A stretch of 64,000 bases of DNA from Tamarix chinensis (Eukaryota; Streptophyta; Magnoliopsida; Caryophyllales; Tamaricaceae), in the NCBI GenBank assembly GCA_030549775.1, contig CM060181.1, positions 50,660,218-50,724,217 on the forward strand, written 5' to 3'. Below the pieces are notes generated by a model. That model was not told the origin of the DNA. It saw only the letters and a program-made list of their open reading frames with translations, and searched no databases. Position numbers and translations under genes: made by a program. Position 1 is the first letter of the stretch. The number at the start of each line of letters is the position of its first letter. This document shows, piece after piece, positions 22,352 to 33,329 of the stretch.

Positions 22352-23460
22352 TGGAGAAGGAGGGTAAGATGGATTCATTAATGGCTCAAATTCGACAACT
22401 TACTCAAGCAAATGCTAGGCAAGATGAGAGGCATAATGAATTTTTGTCTAAAATTGAAGAAGGGTTCTCTAATCATGTGAATATGTGCAATAAATGAGGA
22501 TTTGGTGTGGAAAGAAGGATATGAAGAATGCTACGAAAAATTCCACCTTTTGGAGCAAACCTATTCGATGTTGAAGATGAAGAGAACATTGGTAACAATT
22601 AGAGGGGTGATTCAAGTGCAAGGTGACCTTATGATGATGTAAAGAAAGGGTTTAAATTTGAGCTTCTAGGCTTCAGAAGAAACATGTATCCCAAGGAGTA
22701 TTTAGATTAGAAATGAATGGTGGAGGTAATTTTTAAGTTCAAAGAGCTATATGATAAGAGGAGATACAAATTGGTGGTTTTGAAACTAAAAAAGTTTGCT
22801 AGAGTATGGTTTGAGAATTTGAAGAAGGCATGAGAAAAGAAGGCAAGTCAAAGATCAGGTATTGGGAAAAGTTGAAGTAGCATATTTAGAGAAATTTTGT
22901 ACCATGAGATTATGAGCAAGATTACTACATCAAATTGCCTACACTCAAATAAGGATTCATGAGTATGGAAGAATATGTTTAATAGTTTGAGAGTTTATCA
23001 TTAGTTTGTGACATCTAATAGATAAAGGAGTATACTTGTGTGAGATTCCTTGGAGGACTCAATTTAAACATACGAGAGAATATTGTAGTATGCATAAACG
23101 ACATGTTGGAATAATTGGTGAATTAGTGTTGAAATTTGAGAAGTCACTAAAGAGGACCAAGATAACTTCCAAGACATCATCTTCTACAATGTACAAACCT
23201 AACCCTATTCAAGAATCAAAATTTAAAATTCATAAGAGAGGGGGAAATTAAAAAAATAAAAAGAGAAGATGGGAGAGAACACTATAAAGCAATGCTTCAA
23301 GTGTAGAGGTTATGGTCACTTTGCTAGTGAATTCCCAAATCAAAAGGCCTTAACTTTGAAAGAAATTTCTAGCATAGAACCATGTAGTGATGAAGATAAT
23401 GAAGTAGTATAGGAAGAGAGAGATGGTGTAGATAGTGCATATGGTAAAGAAGGCCAAGAA
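22352..23460 (+). pseudogene. Gypsy gag with zinc knuckle
   Basis: Starts MEKEGKMDSLMAQIRQLTQ, followed by EWW...FFEFKELYDKRRYKLVVLKLKKFARVWFENLKKA and a WEKLK block across frames, the usual gypsy retrotransposon gag order. Near 23296 the knuckle reads CFKCRGYGHFASEF, with the last Cys of CX2CX4HX4C replaced by Phe. Numerous stops and frameshifts. It once encoded the particle protein. Confidence 0.88.
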
Positions 23461-23489
23461 TATTGCATCGTTTGAAGGATTCTACAAGT

Positions 23490-23764
23490 GCATACATGGT
23501 AATCTTTAACTCAAAGAGACAAAGTTTTCAGTACTAAGTGCAAGGTGGAAGGAAAATTGTGCAAAGTTTTCATTGATAAAGGTTAATGTTACAATGTAGA
23601 AAGTAAGGATATGGTGAATAAGCTTGACCGCAAAACATCTAATATCTTATTGCTTACAATGACTCAACAAAGACAAAGAGGTAAGATTCTCTAAGAAGTT
23701 GCTATTAAATTTTCAAAATTGACAATTATGTAGATGGTGTGTTATATGACATATTACTTATGGA
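23490..23764 (+). pseudogene. Gypsy aspartic protease, left part
   Basis: CKVFIDKG*CYNVESKDMVNKL corresponds to the family pattern FIDSGSxxNxxS...KL, with Asp-Lys replacing the catalytic Asp-Ser and an in-frame stop. It ends at TTATGGA, where the reading would continue MDSCHI, and is cut by the insertion beginning at 23765. Confidence 0.85.
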
Positions 23765-24560
23765 TGTAACACCCTATTTTTAGGACTTGAAAACTTCATT
23801 TTAAAGAGTTAATCATGAAAGCTAAAATAATAAAAATAAAGGGTGTTACTACCACACTTGTTACAAGTTCGGTTTGCTCTACCATTCTAATATCGAGTGC
23901 TTAGGATAAAATCATTACTCCACTTGCAATTAATAACAAAATTACAAGAAACAAAATAGATAAGACACCAGATAAGTATTGTGCTAAATAAAAGCAACAT
24001 CAACTATTTACAAAACTCAAAAGAAAGATAGATAGTGGAATACAAGCGTCCAAATACTACCGAAATCAAATATACCAAAAGACACCAAATAACTCTAGGC
24101 TCTCAAACCAAACTACTAGCTTTCGATTGAACTCAAAAGCTTACTTGCAAAGATACCTGTCTATTAAATAGGCAGGGGCTCATGAAAGGAACCCTTCAAT
24201 ATAACAGTAGTGAGCAATCCTTTATACTAAACCAAAATAAAAACCATCATGGAACACATACAAGGCATCACAATAATATATGGTATGAAACATCGAAATG
24301 TACACGCATAAATTAGAATACGATAATCACTCATATAATTATATACTACTAAGGCTGTATACTATTCACACTCGTTCATTTGGAGCAAACTGAAACTTAC
24401 CAATGGAACATCTAAGAGATGCTCTTTGAAGTATAATTAGAAACAATATCAACCCAAAACTAAGACAAGAACAACTTATCACATACCTCATTATCAATAC
24501 CAAAAAAATATCATAACATAGGTAGGCTCATAAGCACAAACCAATAATAACTCATAGCAT

Positions 24561-24740
24561 CATAGGTAGGAATGAAGGCTACTACCGAAACACAAGTAGG
24601 TAAAAAGGATACTATCAAACCACAAGTAGGCACAAAGGTTACTATCGAACTATAGGTAGGCACAAAGGCTGCTACCAAAACACAAGTAGGTATGGAGACT
24701 ACTACTGAAATACAAGTAGGCATAAAGGCTACTACCAACC
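24561..24740. repeat. Six-unit, 30-bp minisatellite inside copy A
   Basis: The unit CACAAGTAGG...AAGG.TACTAC..AA recurs with an exact 30-base period at 24561, 24591, 24621, 24651, 24681 and 24711. Because 30 is a multiple of three it leaves an open frame on the minus strand (24511-24771) with a 10-residue repeat; I regard that frame as a by-product. Confidence 0.93.
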
Positions 24741-26099
24741 AATCTAGTAAGCTAATAATCAAATAATCCATTAATCAATTCCAAATTTATTTACTTGAAG
24801 GGAGATCATTTAAATTAGAGATACTAAGGTACACCATTCATACTGGCACACCAAGGCAACACAATATCCTACTAGCTATCAATCCAAGGACATAAAGGTA
24901 CCCCAGTCGCATCAGTACACAAAGTTAACATAGTACCCTACTGATAAAGACACCTAATTCATAAGTATGCATATCCTATATCAATCTGCATAATAAAATA
25001 GAGTAAGATATAAGACTTAGCTAGGAAACTAAGGCACTCAGGCAAAACTATAGAATCACTCGTTGGCTAAACCACGTTTTTAAGGTAGTGACTCTTAAAA
25101 AGACACCATTCCTAATCTCGAGGTCTTTCACTTTAAGTTTATTTAGGTGTTTATGAAATTACACATAGATCGACTTTTTATATTTAATTATTTTACTCAC
25201 TTCCGATTATTCCAAGACAACCGTAGTCAAGATCATTACCAAGGTTAATCATAAAATATAGTAAGGTCATATTAGGCTCAATTATTTACATTTGGTCTTA
25301 TTGAGCCAAAAAATGATGAAAATGCCCCTAAGATTAAAATTACCACATTAACATCCTCTTTAATTAATAAATCCATTTCATTTATCAAATTACCATGAAA
25401 AGGCCAAAGCATAATAATTAAATTAATTTATTATGTAATTAAATTATCAGATAAGTCAAATGACCATCTTGTCCTTATTTAATATTTTGCATATAAAATC
25501 CTAGCATGCGTATCTAATATATTCTGAAACATTTAATCTCATGCTCTACAACAGATTAATACACATCAGGCATGATTGTCACAGACACAAAATGACCAAG
25601 TTACCCTTAAGGCACACATCTATACTTATTATTCCATAAAAATATCTAAGCATACTCATCCTGTCATTTTTTACGTACATGTCAGAAATTATCATAAAAA
25701 TCATTTTGCCATACCTTTGTACCCAAAATATTTACATATGATAACATGCTATTTTTACCACTTTTCAGAATATAATTGATACACATAATAATAATTTATT
25801 AAATCATGTTTAATATATTCCAAACACAAAACCTAATATGCTATCATGAGATATCTAACATTTTAGGATACTATAAAGGTTACATGAGTCCAACAAGAAA
25901 TATAAAATAGCAGTATCCTACTAAATACTACAAGATTCTACTTATGAAACTTTGTACATAAAAGTAATACCAAAATTATCAAATTAATATTTAATGAAAA
26001 AATAATAATTATAATAATAAAATATTTATTTTTACAAAATTACTAAAATATCCTTACATTTAAAAATTAGGCAACAAAAATTTTAACCAAGAACTTACT

Positions 26100-26930
26100 C
26101 ACACAACATAGGTACTGTGGGTCATGCACACTAAAAAGGGGGTACTGGTTTGTTTGGTGTTAGCTGAGGAGGAAAGGTGGGGCAGGGGTGGTGAAGATGG
26201 TTATAATGATTGGTGTTGTCGTTAGTTGACGGTGGAAGGTGGTAGTGGCGGCGTTAGGGGACGGTGGTGAGTATAGGGAAAAAGGAAGGGTTGTAATAGG
26301 AAAGGATATAATGGTGGATGGTGCTAATAGCTCGGTAGAGGTGATGATGTGACGAGGCTATGGGATAGGGTGGTTTAGGTTGCGGGATAAGATGGCTTAT
26401 TTGGGAGGGCTACAAAGGAGGTGGTATAGGGATAGGGTTGCTGCGAAGGGATAGGTCAAAGGTGGGTGGTTGGCTATGGTGGGAGGTGTTGAAGGGATAG
26501 GGGAGTAGTGGTAAAAATTGTCATTAACTAGGAGGTTGCTACAGGAGAAGTACCAAACAGATGGGATAGGGATTGGGAAAAAAATTTGTAGGGAAGGAGA
26601 AGAAGAAAAAGAGCTAAAAGATATAGAGGGAGATCTAGGTGTGGTGGTGACGGTTTCTACAAAACCATATGAAGATGAGAGAAGAGAGTATAGGGGAGGG
26701 ATGCGATCAAAAAAAGAGAGGGGGAAGGTTAGTGTTGTACATATGTATATATACATGTAGAGAGGGGTGAGGCGATGGAGTATAGGTTGGTAGAGAAGGG
26801 TAGGATGATAGGGATGGTATAGGTGAGGGGTATGGGTGTTGCATATGAGAAGGTGAATACAGGGAGAGGGGTCAGGGAAGAAGAAAAAGAATGGGACATG
26901 CAAAGGGTAATTAGAGGGTAAAAATGGTAG
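26100..26930 (-). repeat. Strand-biased GA/GGT-rich block, possible LTR promoter region
   Basis: The plus strand is rich in GGTGG, AGGGG and GAAGAA; the minus strand is CT/CCA-rich and open for 168 codons purely through composition. A TATATATA-like core lies near 26745-26755. Comparable biased blocks sit in the other copies near 38880-39300, 49960-50110, 52300-52400 and 57460-57760, always in the last third. A role as promoter or leader is inference. Confidence 0.45.
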
Positions 26931-27207
26931 AGCAGGGTAGGGATATATATATTATTTTTGTTTCAGGTTTAGTTTAGATATATTAGGGCATCAAGTAGAA
27001 AATATATAGGGTGAAAGTAATTAGGTTTAGGATAGGTTTAATAGGAATAAAAAGGGTAAAATAATTGGGAATAATTTTTAAGAATTTATTTAGCTTACGA
27101 GTTAATGGTTATTAATAAAATAATTAGGCTAAGGTTTAAAGGTTAGTTTTTTTTTATTAAAATGGCTAAACACCAAATAAAAAGTTACAAAATTTTGGGG
27201 TGTTGCA

Positions 27208-27330
27208 ATAGATTCATGTCATATATTTATTGGGAGGACAATTTAATATGATTGACATGTTTCCCATGATGGAGTGCTCAATGAATAAATATTTTGAAAA
27301 GGAAAAAAGAAGTTCAAGTTGAAGCCTATG
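27208..27330 (+). pseudogene. Gypsy aspartic protease, right part
   Basis: Continues (M)DSCHIFIGRTI*YD and HVSHDGVLNE, matching the family pattern DxCHILLGRPWQYDR...THDG. It joins across the 23765-27207 insertion to the left part. Confidence 0.85.
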
Positions 27331-27439
27331 GTTAGCAAATGATTCCAAGAATCAACTAGAGGAGTCCAAATTCAAAGGTTTGTTCATCTAGGAGAAAGAA
27401 ATTGAGAATTCCATCAAGGAAGAAGAATTTTGATATACT

Positions 27440-27988
27440 TTGGTGGTGAATAAAGAAAGCCAACAAGGGGAGTATGGCAAGCTACAACTAAATCTCACCA
27501 AGCCTTTGGAAGGAATTTGTGATATGTTTCCCAAAGACTTATCACCTATATTACCATTGTTGAGAGGCATAACACATGCTATTGATATCATTCTAATAGC
27601 TTCCCTTCGAAACAAGGCATCATATCGATGCAATCCTGAGAAGGCATAGGAGATTTAGGGACAATCCAAGAGTTGTTAAATGAGGGCTATGTGAAAGAAA
27701 TCATGAGTTAGTGTTAACAAGAAATCATGATTTAGTGTTCCATATCTTTTGGCATATAAGAAGTATGGGACTTAGAGGATGTGCATTGATTTGAGGGTAG
27801 TTAACAAGATCACAATCAAGCATAAATTTCCTATGTCGAGATTAGATGATATGTTGGATGAGTTGTATGGAGTGAGGATATTCTCTAAAATTGATCTAAT
27901 GAGAAGTTGCAATTGGATGAAAATTAGAGAAGAGGATGAGTGTAAAATGGCTTTCAGACTAAGTATGATCTTTATGAGCGGCTGGTAA
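27440..27988 (+). pseudogene. Gypsy reverse transcriptase, N-terminal half
   Basis: DMFPKDLSPILPLLRGI...ID and SLRNKASYRCNPEKA match the linker before gypsy RT. Then MCIDLRVVNKITIK, FPMSRLDDMLDELYG and IFSKIDLMRSCNWMKIREEDECKMAF. The FSKIDL motif is retained, but the YVDD-containing half, RNase H and integrase are absent because the sequence changes after MSGW at 27988. Confidence 0.92.
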
Positions 27989-28244
27989 AATAATTCAGGG
28001 AAGTAGCTCATTACGAATAGTGTTTAATTCGAACCATACAAATTTTAGGATAAATTATTATCAGCATACAAGCCATGACTTATCTTATTTAATATTAGAG
28101 TTGATTAGTTTTTCATTGGTGGAAGATTTGGACCAAACTAGCACCCTTGAGCCTAATATGTGCTTACTTGCTTAATTATGGATCAATGAGTGAATTAATG
28201 TTCATTATTAAAAAATTTAATGAATAAATATTTTTGAAACATTC

Positions 28245-28761
28245 TATAAAAGTCCAAAATAAGGGATAATAATCCATATATATTAGATGCTAATGAGAAG
28301 ATTTAGTTAGACATTGTTAGAATATTTATCTTATTAGTTTTAAATTTTATCTTTTTAGTTGGTGTGTGTAAGTCAATTATGGCACATATATGTGTGGTTT
28401 ATTTTATATATTTTTAACATACCTTTCATGGATATTTCATATTAGACTAGGTTAACATCATGTATTTAAGTCTTCCATACAAAAATGGTGAGAATTATTA
28501 AGTGTAATTGAATACAAATTGGAATATTCAAATTGATCTCTTTGTGCGTCCTTATTCTTGGTTTTGATTTATTTATGGTTCATATCAAATATTATTCTCA
28601 TTTTTTGTACATTTTTGATAGATTTAGGTGTCTTTTTCTAATTAAACAAATTCATATCCCATCATAATTGTCCTCATCCTTACCCTACACCCTACTATTC
28701 ATTTGTGATCATAAAATTATATAAAATAAGGTATTTATAAAGTCACTTATTTTTTCATGTA
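28245..28761 (+). mobile_element. Gypsy 3' LTR
   Basis: Partner of 21620-22123 by shared blocks in the same order; ends TTTTTCATGTA. No polypurine tract was recognised before it, consistent with a deletion of the element's 3' internal part. Confidence 0.8.
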
Positions 28762-30399
28762 AAATGTGTCCCAAAAGTCCTAAAAATTATCCTACACGTT
28801 GGAGTTAAGATAATGGATTCATCAAAACCATTAGGAAAGGCTTAGTTGAAGAATTGAATCAAAATTGGACATATGAGCCTAATTAGATTGAAAAAGGGAC
28901 AAGGAGGTCATTATGGGAACTTTAATGAAATCATGTGACAGGCACATGTGATGGAAAGTTTTTTAAAACTACTTAATAATTTTTATTATTATCCTAATAA
29001 GTCATTATTTAAAATTTTTAATTAATCATTAAAAATCTTGTTAGAGGACTTGGTAATATTAAATATAGCTCTACCTTTTATACTGCGATTACTCTTATGT
29101 GTGTGCTATTAGCGTGGCGTGATTTTATCTCTATATTTAATGGTTTTTTTTAGTTTTTATCTTATCTTATGTATGGAATATTCAGATGAATTATTATATT
29201 AATGCTATATGTAATCATGTTGGTTTGCATATTTGAATAAGAATTGAAAAGGTTGAATTTTCAAATCGAACCATGTATGAGTTCTTCTTAACTTTTGTCA
29301 ATTCTATGTGAGTGAAAAATTCATAAATCCTCTATTTTTTTAATATTATGTGTCATAATATATAGTAAAATCCTTAAAATCCACCATCATTCATCACATA
29401 CATCACCATAGTCACATTCATCCACAACCATTGAGAACAAGTCACATAAAATAACATACCTTATTCATCTTCTACCATTAAACATCTAACCCTGATCCTT
29501 GACTATTCCATATCTATTATTACGATTTTAAGGCACTTATTTATACAATAAAACATACTTAATTCATCATAAAAAATATAATTTAATCCCATAAAATCGC
29601 CCTAATTAACCATACAAAACCGAACACCCAAAACTCTAAAACCCTAACCCTAGTTTGAATTTTTATCATATTCTTCATCTATTGTTTATTCAATATTATT
29701 AATGATTGTCTTAAATTTATCTAGTTTCAGTGTTTGTGTTTTCCATATGCATCACCACTATTTGTGTCCATAAATTACCTTGAATAGTGTCATCTTAATG
29801 CTGGTGTAATAATTATGCTTGTTAGAAAACTTAACTAGATATACTATGACCTTCTAACTACCCTAAAATTACAATATACAATACCAAAACATATTCCCTA
29901 AGGTTTTCATCATTTTTTCCATTTGAAAGGCTATATTTATCCTCAACTTTGTGCCCATAACATTCTAGGACTTCCTAAAAAAATGATCGTAGAATTATAG
30001 TTGGAGTTTATGTTCGTAGGAGTAATATGTCAACTCACCACAAATACCATGTAAGCCCCAACTAACTAATTTATACACTAGTCCGGCTTTATAAAAATAA
30101 AGATTGTCAACTTATTAAATAAAAAATTATTCTTCATGTTAAAAGTTTTATGGGTCTTCATCAAAATAGAAATAAAATCTATAGAGATTGAGTCCCACTT
30201 CCATTTGGGAACCTTCAAAGGCCTTTTTATAGGTTAAGCACAAATATAAAAACTAAGTAATCTCCCAATTCATATGAGGACTTAAGTAGGTATGTCTTAA
30301 GTCATTGTACAAATTATATCCTCCATGGTGGAAAAAATAAGGCATTTAATGACCCACCTCCATATTTCATTGTTTTTAGCTCAATGCAACTTTATGGCA
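28762..30399. other. AT-rich DNA, no gene recognised
   Basis: Decayed sequence of presumably transposon origin. It lies downstream, in the minus-strand sense, of the gypsy RNase H relic at 30560-31220, so integrase remnants may be present, but I could not identify them. GTCCCACTTCCATTTGGGAA near 30193 resembles sequence common in plant LTRs. Confidence 0.4.
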
Positions 30400-30559
30400 C
30401 ACATAATCGACCTCAATATATAATAATACCATGATTATGAGTTTGAAAGTGATCTTATCTAGCACCCCATGTCTTTCACCGAATCCGCTTATGATTAAAT
30501 TCCTCAAATTATCTCACTTAAATATAGTATGTATGATCGATAAACACACAATAGGATCT

Positions 30560-31230
30560 CCATATCACCTTACAAATATAGATTGATGCCTATTTTTTCC
30601 TAGCTTCTCAAGAAATTTTCATGCCACCACCAATGAAATTATATAATGTGATGTTTTTATACTCAAAGTATTAGTCACTATGGTGGCCTCACCCTTCTGT
30701 TAGTTGAACTCAAGATTGTTGTCTTTAATCAACTATACCTAGATCCTCTATCTCATATATAGCTCTAACTTGATAAAGATGTACTTTAGGCTCCCATGGT
30801 CAATGTAGAACTTACACGACATCCCCTATATATAGTATCTCTAGATCCTCAAAGCAAGGCCATAGTTACGAACTCCATATTATGTGTCAGGTAGTTTAAC
30901 TCATTTGGTTTCAACTAGTGAAAAGTGTAAGGAACTACTTTCCCATGCTCTATATGAGCACACTTGTGTCCATGCTTCAAAGAATCACTAGTGAAAAGTT
31001 GTATTTAGAATGCTGAGCACTGCAATACTGAGTTGATGGTACCTTGAGCTCAAGTGAATCTTTGAGAAGACTAGTATTCTCAAAGTTGATCAAAAAGTTT
31101 CAGATCCTTGGCAATGGATAAAGATTCTTCTAGGTTAAGTGACTCAACCTTCTGTTATCAATACACAGCTTTAAACTTTTTTCACTCTTCTTAATAAACA
31201 ACACCAGTACCCTAAGAGGAACACTAGGAC
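30560..31230 (-). pseudogene. Gypsy reverse transcriptase/RNase H relic
   Basis: On the minus strand 31230-31142 gives VLVLFIKKSEKSLKLCIDN (family: PVLFVKKKDGSxRLCIDYR). From about 30965 leftward come KVVPYTFH*LKPNELNYLTHN (family: LKPHExNYPTHDLE), CKFYIDHGSLKYIFIKLEL and LIKDNNLEFN...GEATIVTNTLS (family: HSLKYIF, GKANVVADALS). Frameshifts and stops are frequent and the RT middle, including YVDD, is missing. An independent old gypsy copy. Confidence 0.85.
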
Positions 31231-31635
31231 CTATGTAGTCATTTAAATACATATACATTATATATATAGTTAGCAATTGGGGTAGTGAGGTCATTATCTC
31301 GTTAAACCAACGTCACATTCATCTCTGGTTTTGGTAATCTTGGATCATTCAACTCTCTCAAAGATTAAGATTAGATATGCTCAAGTTTTTATAAATATAG
31401 ATGAGTATATATTTTGATATTAATTTAATTCATATACAAGTTATTTTGGATTTAGATGAATTTGGGTTATTTTTATCTTTTGCAATTGATTTGGGTTTGA
31501 GTTATTTTTGTTATTCTCTCAACTGGGACAAGATTAATTTAGGTTTTAGTAATTACACTTTATTTTACCACCTCAAGAGTTGATCAAGTCATTGCATTAT
31601 GAGTTTATGCACCAGGAAATTATTAATAAAACTAT

Positions 31636-31637
31636 TT

Positions 31638-31694
<57 letters not shown>
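31636..31694. repeat. (AAT)n microsatellite
   Basis: About 19 uninterrupted AAT units, followed by imperfect ACT/GCT/GTT triplets to about 31735. Confidence 0.95.
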
Positions 31695-32189
31695 TCCACT
31701 ACTGCTGTTGCTACTGCTAGTGATGCTATTGTTATTGCTATATTCAAATAATTAGTTATGATGTTTGATATCCTCATGTTCCACCACAGTTGTTGTTATA
31801 TTCAACAAATATTAATTATGATGTATACATATATTTGCTATTATATTCAACAAATATTAATTGTCATTTTGGTTGAGATAAATTTTCATCATAGTTACCT
31901 TCATGTTTTTTCTATAGGTTCTTTCATGTTTGATTAAAGTTAATGTTATATTTCATCTCAAATAATTAATATTATGGATATTATACCATTGTTACTCTTA
32001 GTTTTTATTATTGATGTTTTACCATTATTGCATTAATTTTTCATCAATATTATGTACTAATAATGGTGCTAATGTTTTACCAATATTGTATGATAAATTA
32101 CATCGTACAACCATACTCGTCTATCTAGGTGCATATGGTGTTATTTTGTCTTATATGATATTTTTCGTTATGTGTTATTTATTATACTT

Positions 32190-32680
32190 ACCTTCATTAA
32201 AAATATACACGTGCATAAAAAGAATACACATCTTATAAAAATAGTTATATTTTCCAACAAAATATACATATTTTAATTTATAAATGCACATGCTACATAA
32301 TATAAATATACGACTTAATATAATAGAAATACACATATTATAGAATTAATATAAATACACATCTTACTGAGTATACACACACACACACGTTAAAGAATAT
32401 ATATAAATATACATCTAATTGAATATATATAAATGCACATATTACAAAATAAATATACACATCTTATACAATAAATATACACATCTTACTGAATATAATT
32501 GGATATCTTATGGATTATATATGAATACATATCTTGCATAATATATATACATTCACATCTAATAAATATATATGAATACACATCCTAAAAAGAATACATT
32601 CCTTTTTATAAAAAATAATGCACATATTTTATAACAAGTATGCACTTTTTAAATATTTGGATTTTCTTAAAATAATAGTA
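32190..32680. repeat. Degenerate interspersed repeat built on ATACACATCTTA
   Basis: The core AATA(C/T)ACATCTTA or a one-to-three-base variant recurs more than a dozen times at irregular spacings of about 20-45 bases, mixed with TATAAATA spacers and a short CA run near 32380. No coding potential. Confidence 0.7.
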
Positions 32681-32939
32681 TACATTTTTATAAAATAGAT
32701 TATAACAAAATTTATATAATATGTTTATCCTTGTTAGATGTGTATTATTATAAATAAATTTATATAGTATACATATTGAGTATGGATTTATATAAAATTA
32801 AATTGTACTCTTTGTACCTTATTAGGTACACATGATTGTATCATGAAAGGACTCAATATAACACTTATGTTTGACCAGTGAAATTTTTATGTTAAAAGTA
32901 TGTCAATATGTGTATTTATTTGCAAAGGAAAATCTAAGC

Positions 32940-33320
32940 AATAAAGATTGTACTAGCAACATCAACAATAATAGTAGTCATAGTAGTATTAATAGTAAAA
33001 TATAAATAATATAAATAATGTGAAGTTTAATATTAATAATAGTAGTAGTAGTAAGAATGAAAACAATACTAATAGTAGCAATAGAAGTAGTAGCAACAAT
33101 ATTAGTAGTAGTATGATTATAATTTAAGTAAAATAAATAATGTAAATGTTAATAATAATAGTATTAATAGTAATAACAACAATAATAATACTAGTGATAT
33201 TAGTAATAGTAGTATAAACAACAACTAAAAATAATGTAAATGGTGTGAAGTTTAATACTAATAATAATTATGGCAACAATAATAATATTAGTGATAGTAG
33301 TAGTATAATTGACAAAAATT
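32940..33320. repeat. AAT/AGT triplet-rich low-complexity DNA
   Basis: Long stretch dominated by imperfect AAT, AGT and AAC triplets (for example 33030-33055 and 33145-33215). The phrase TAATGTGAAGTTTAATA... recurs near 33016 and 33246, suggesting a local duplication of about 230 bp. Confidence 0.7.
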
Positions 33321-33329
33321 ATCTTGGTA

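Larger units (their letters stand above)
23765..27207. mobile_element. Long LTR-like insertion, 3.44 kb (solo-LTR candidate, copy A)
   Basis: Begins TGTAACACCC and ends GGGGTGTTGCA, flanked by ATGGA (23760-23764) and ATAGA (27208-27212), a 5-bp target duplication with one change. Removing it rejoins the gypsy protease codons for MDSCHI. No LTR pair, PBS, or protein domain is visible inside, so it most likely is a solo LTR of a gypsy family with very long LTRs (Tekay/Del elements have LTRs of this type; that lineage is inference). It contains a 30-bp array (24561-24740) and a purine/pyrimidine-biased block (26100-26930). Confidence 0.8.
21620..28761 (+). mobile_element. Ty3/gypsy element, internally deleted and split by a nested insertion
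   Basis: A pair of LTRs (about 21620-22123 and 28245-28761) encloses a PBS-like site, gag, protease and the first half of RT. Everything after RT block YGLYEW (RNase H, integrase) is missing, replaced by about 250 bp of unrelated AT-rich DNA (27990-28244). The protease is interrupted by the 23765-27207 insertion. The LTRs are clearly alignable but strongly diverged, so this is an old element. The left LTR boundary is approximate. Confidence 0.85.

Noticed and set aside
24561..24740. CRISPR-like array
   Set aside because: The 30-bp units are contiguous degenerate repeats without unique spacers, in a plant transposon.
24511..24771. Hydrophobic 86-codon minus-strand ORF resembling a membrane protein
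   Set aside because: It is the translation of a 30-bp minisatellite whose period is divisible by three.
26397..26903. 168-codon minus-strand ORF
   Set aside because: Pyrimidine-biased composition inside a long LTR-like element; no recognisable domain and the opposite strand is also open.
31589..31777. ORF with a long Ile run
   Set aside because: Direct translation of the (AAT)n microsatellite.
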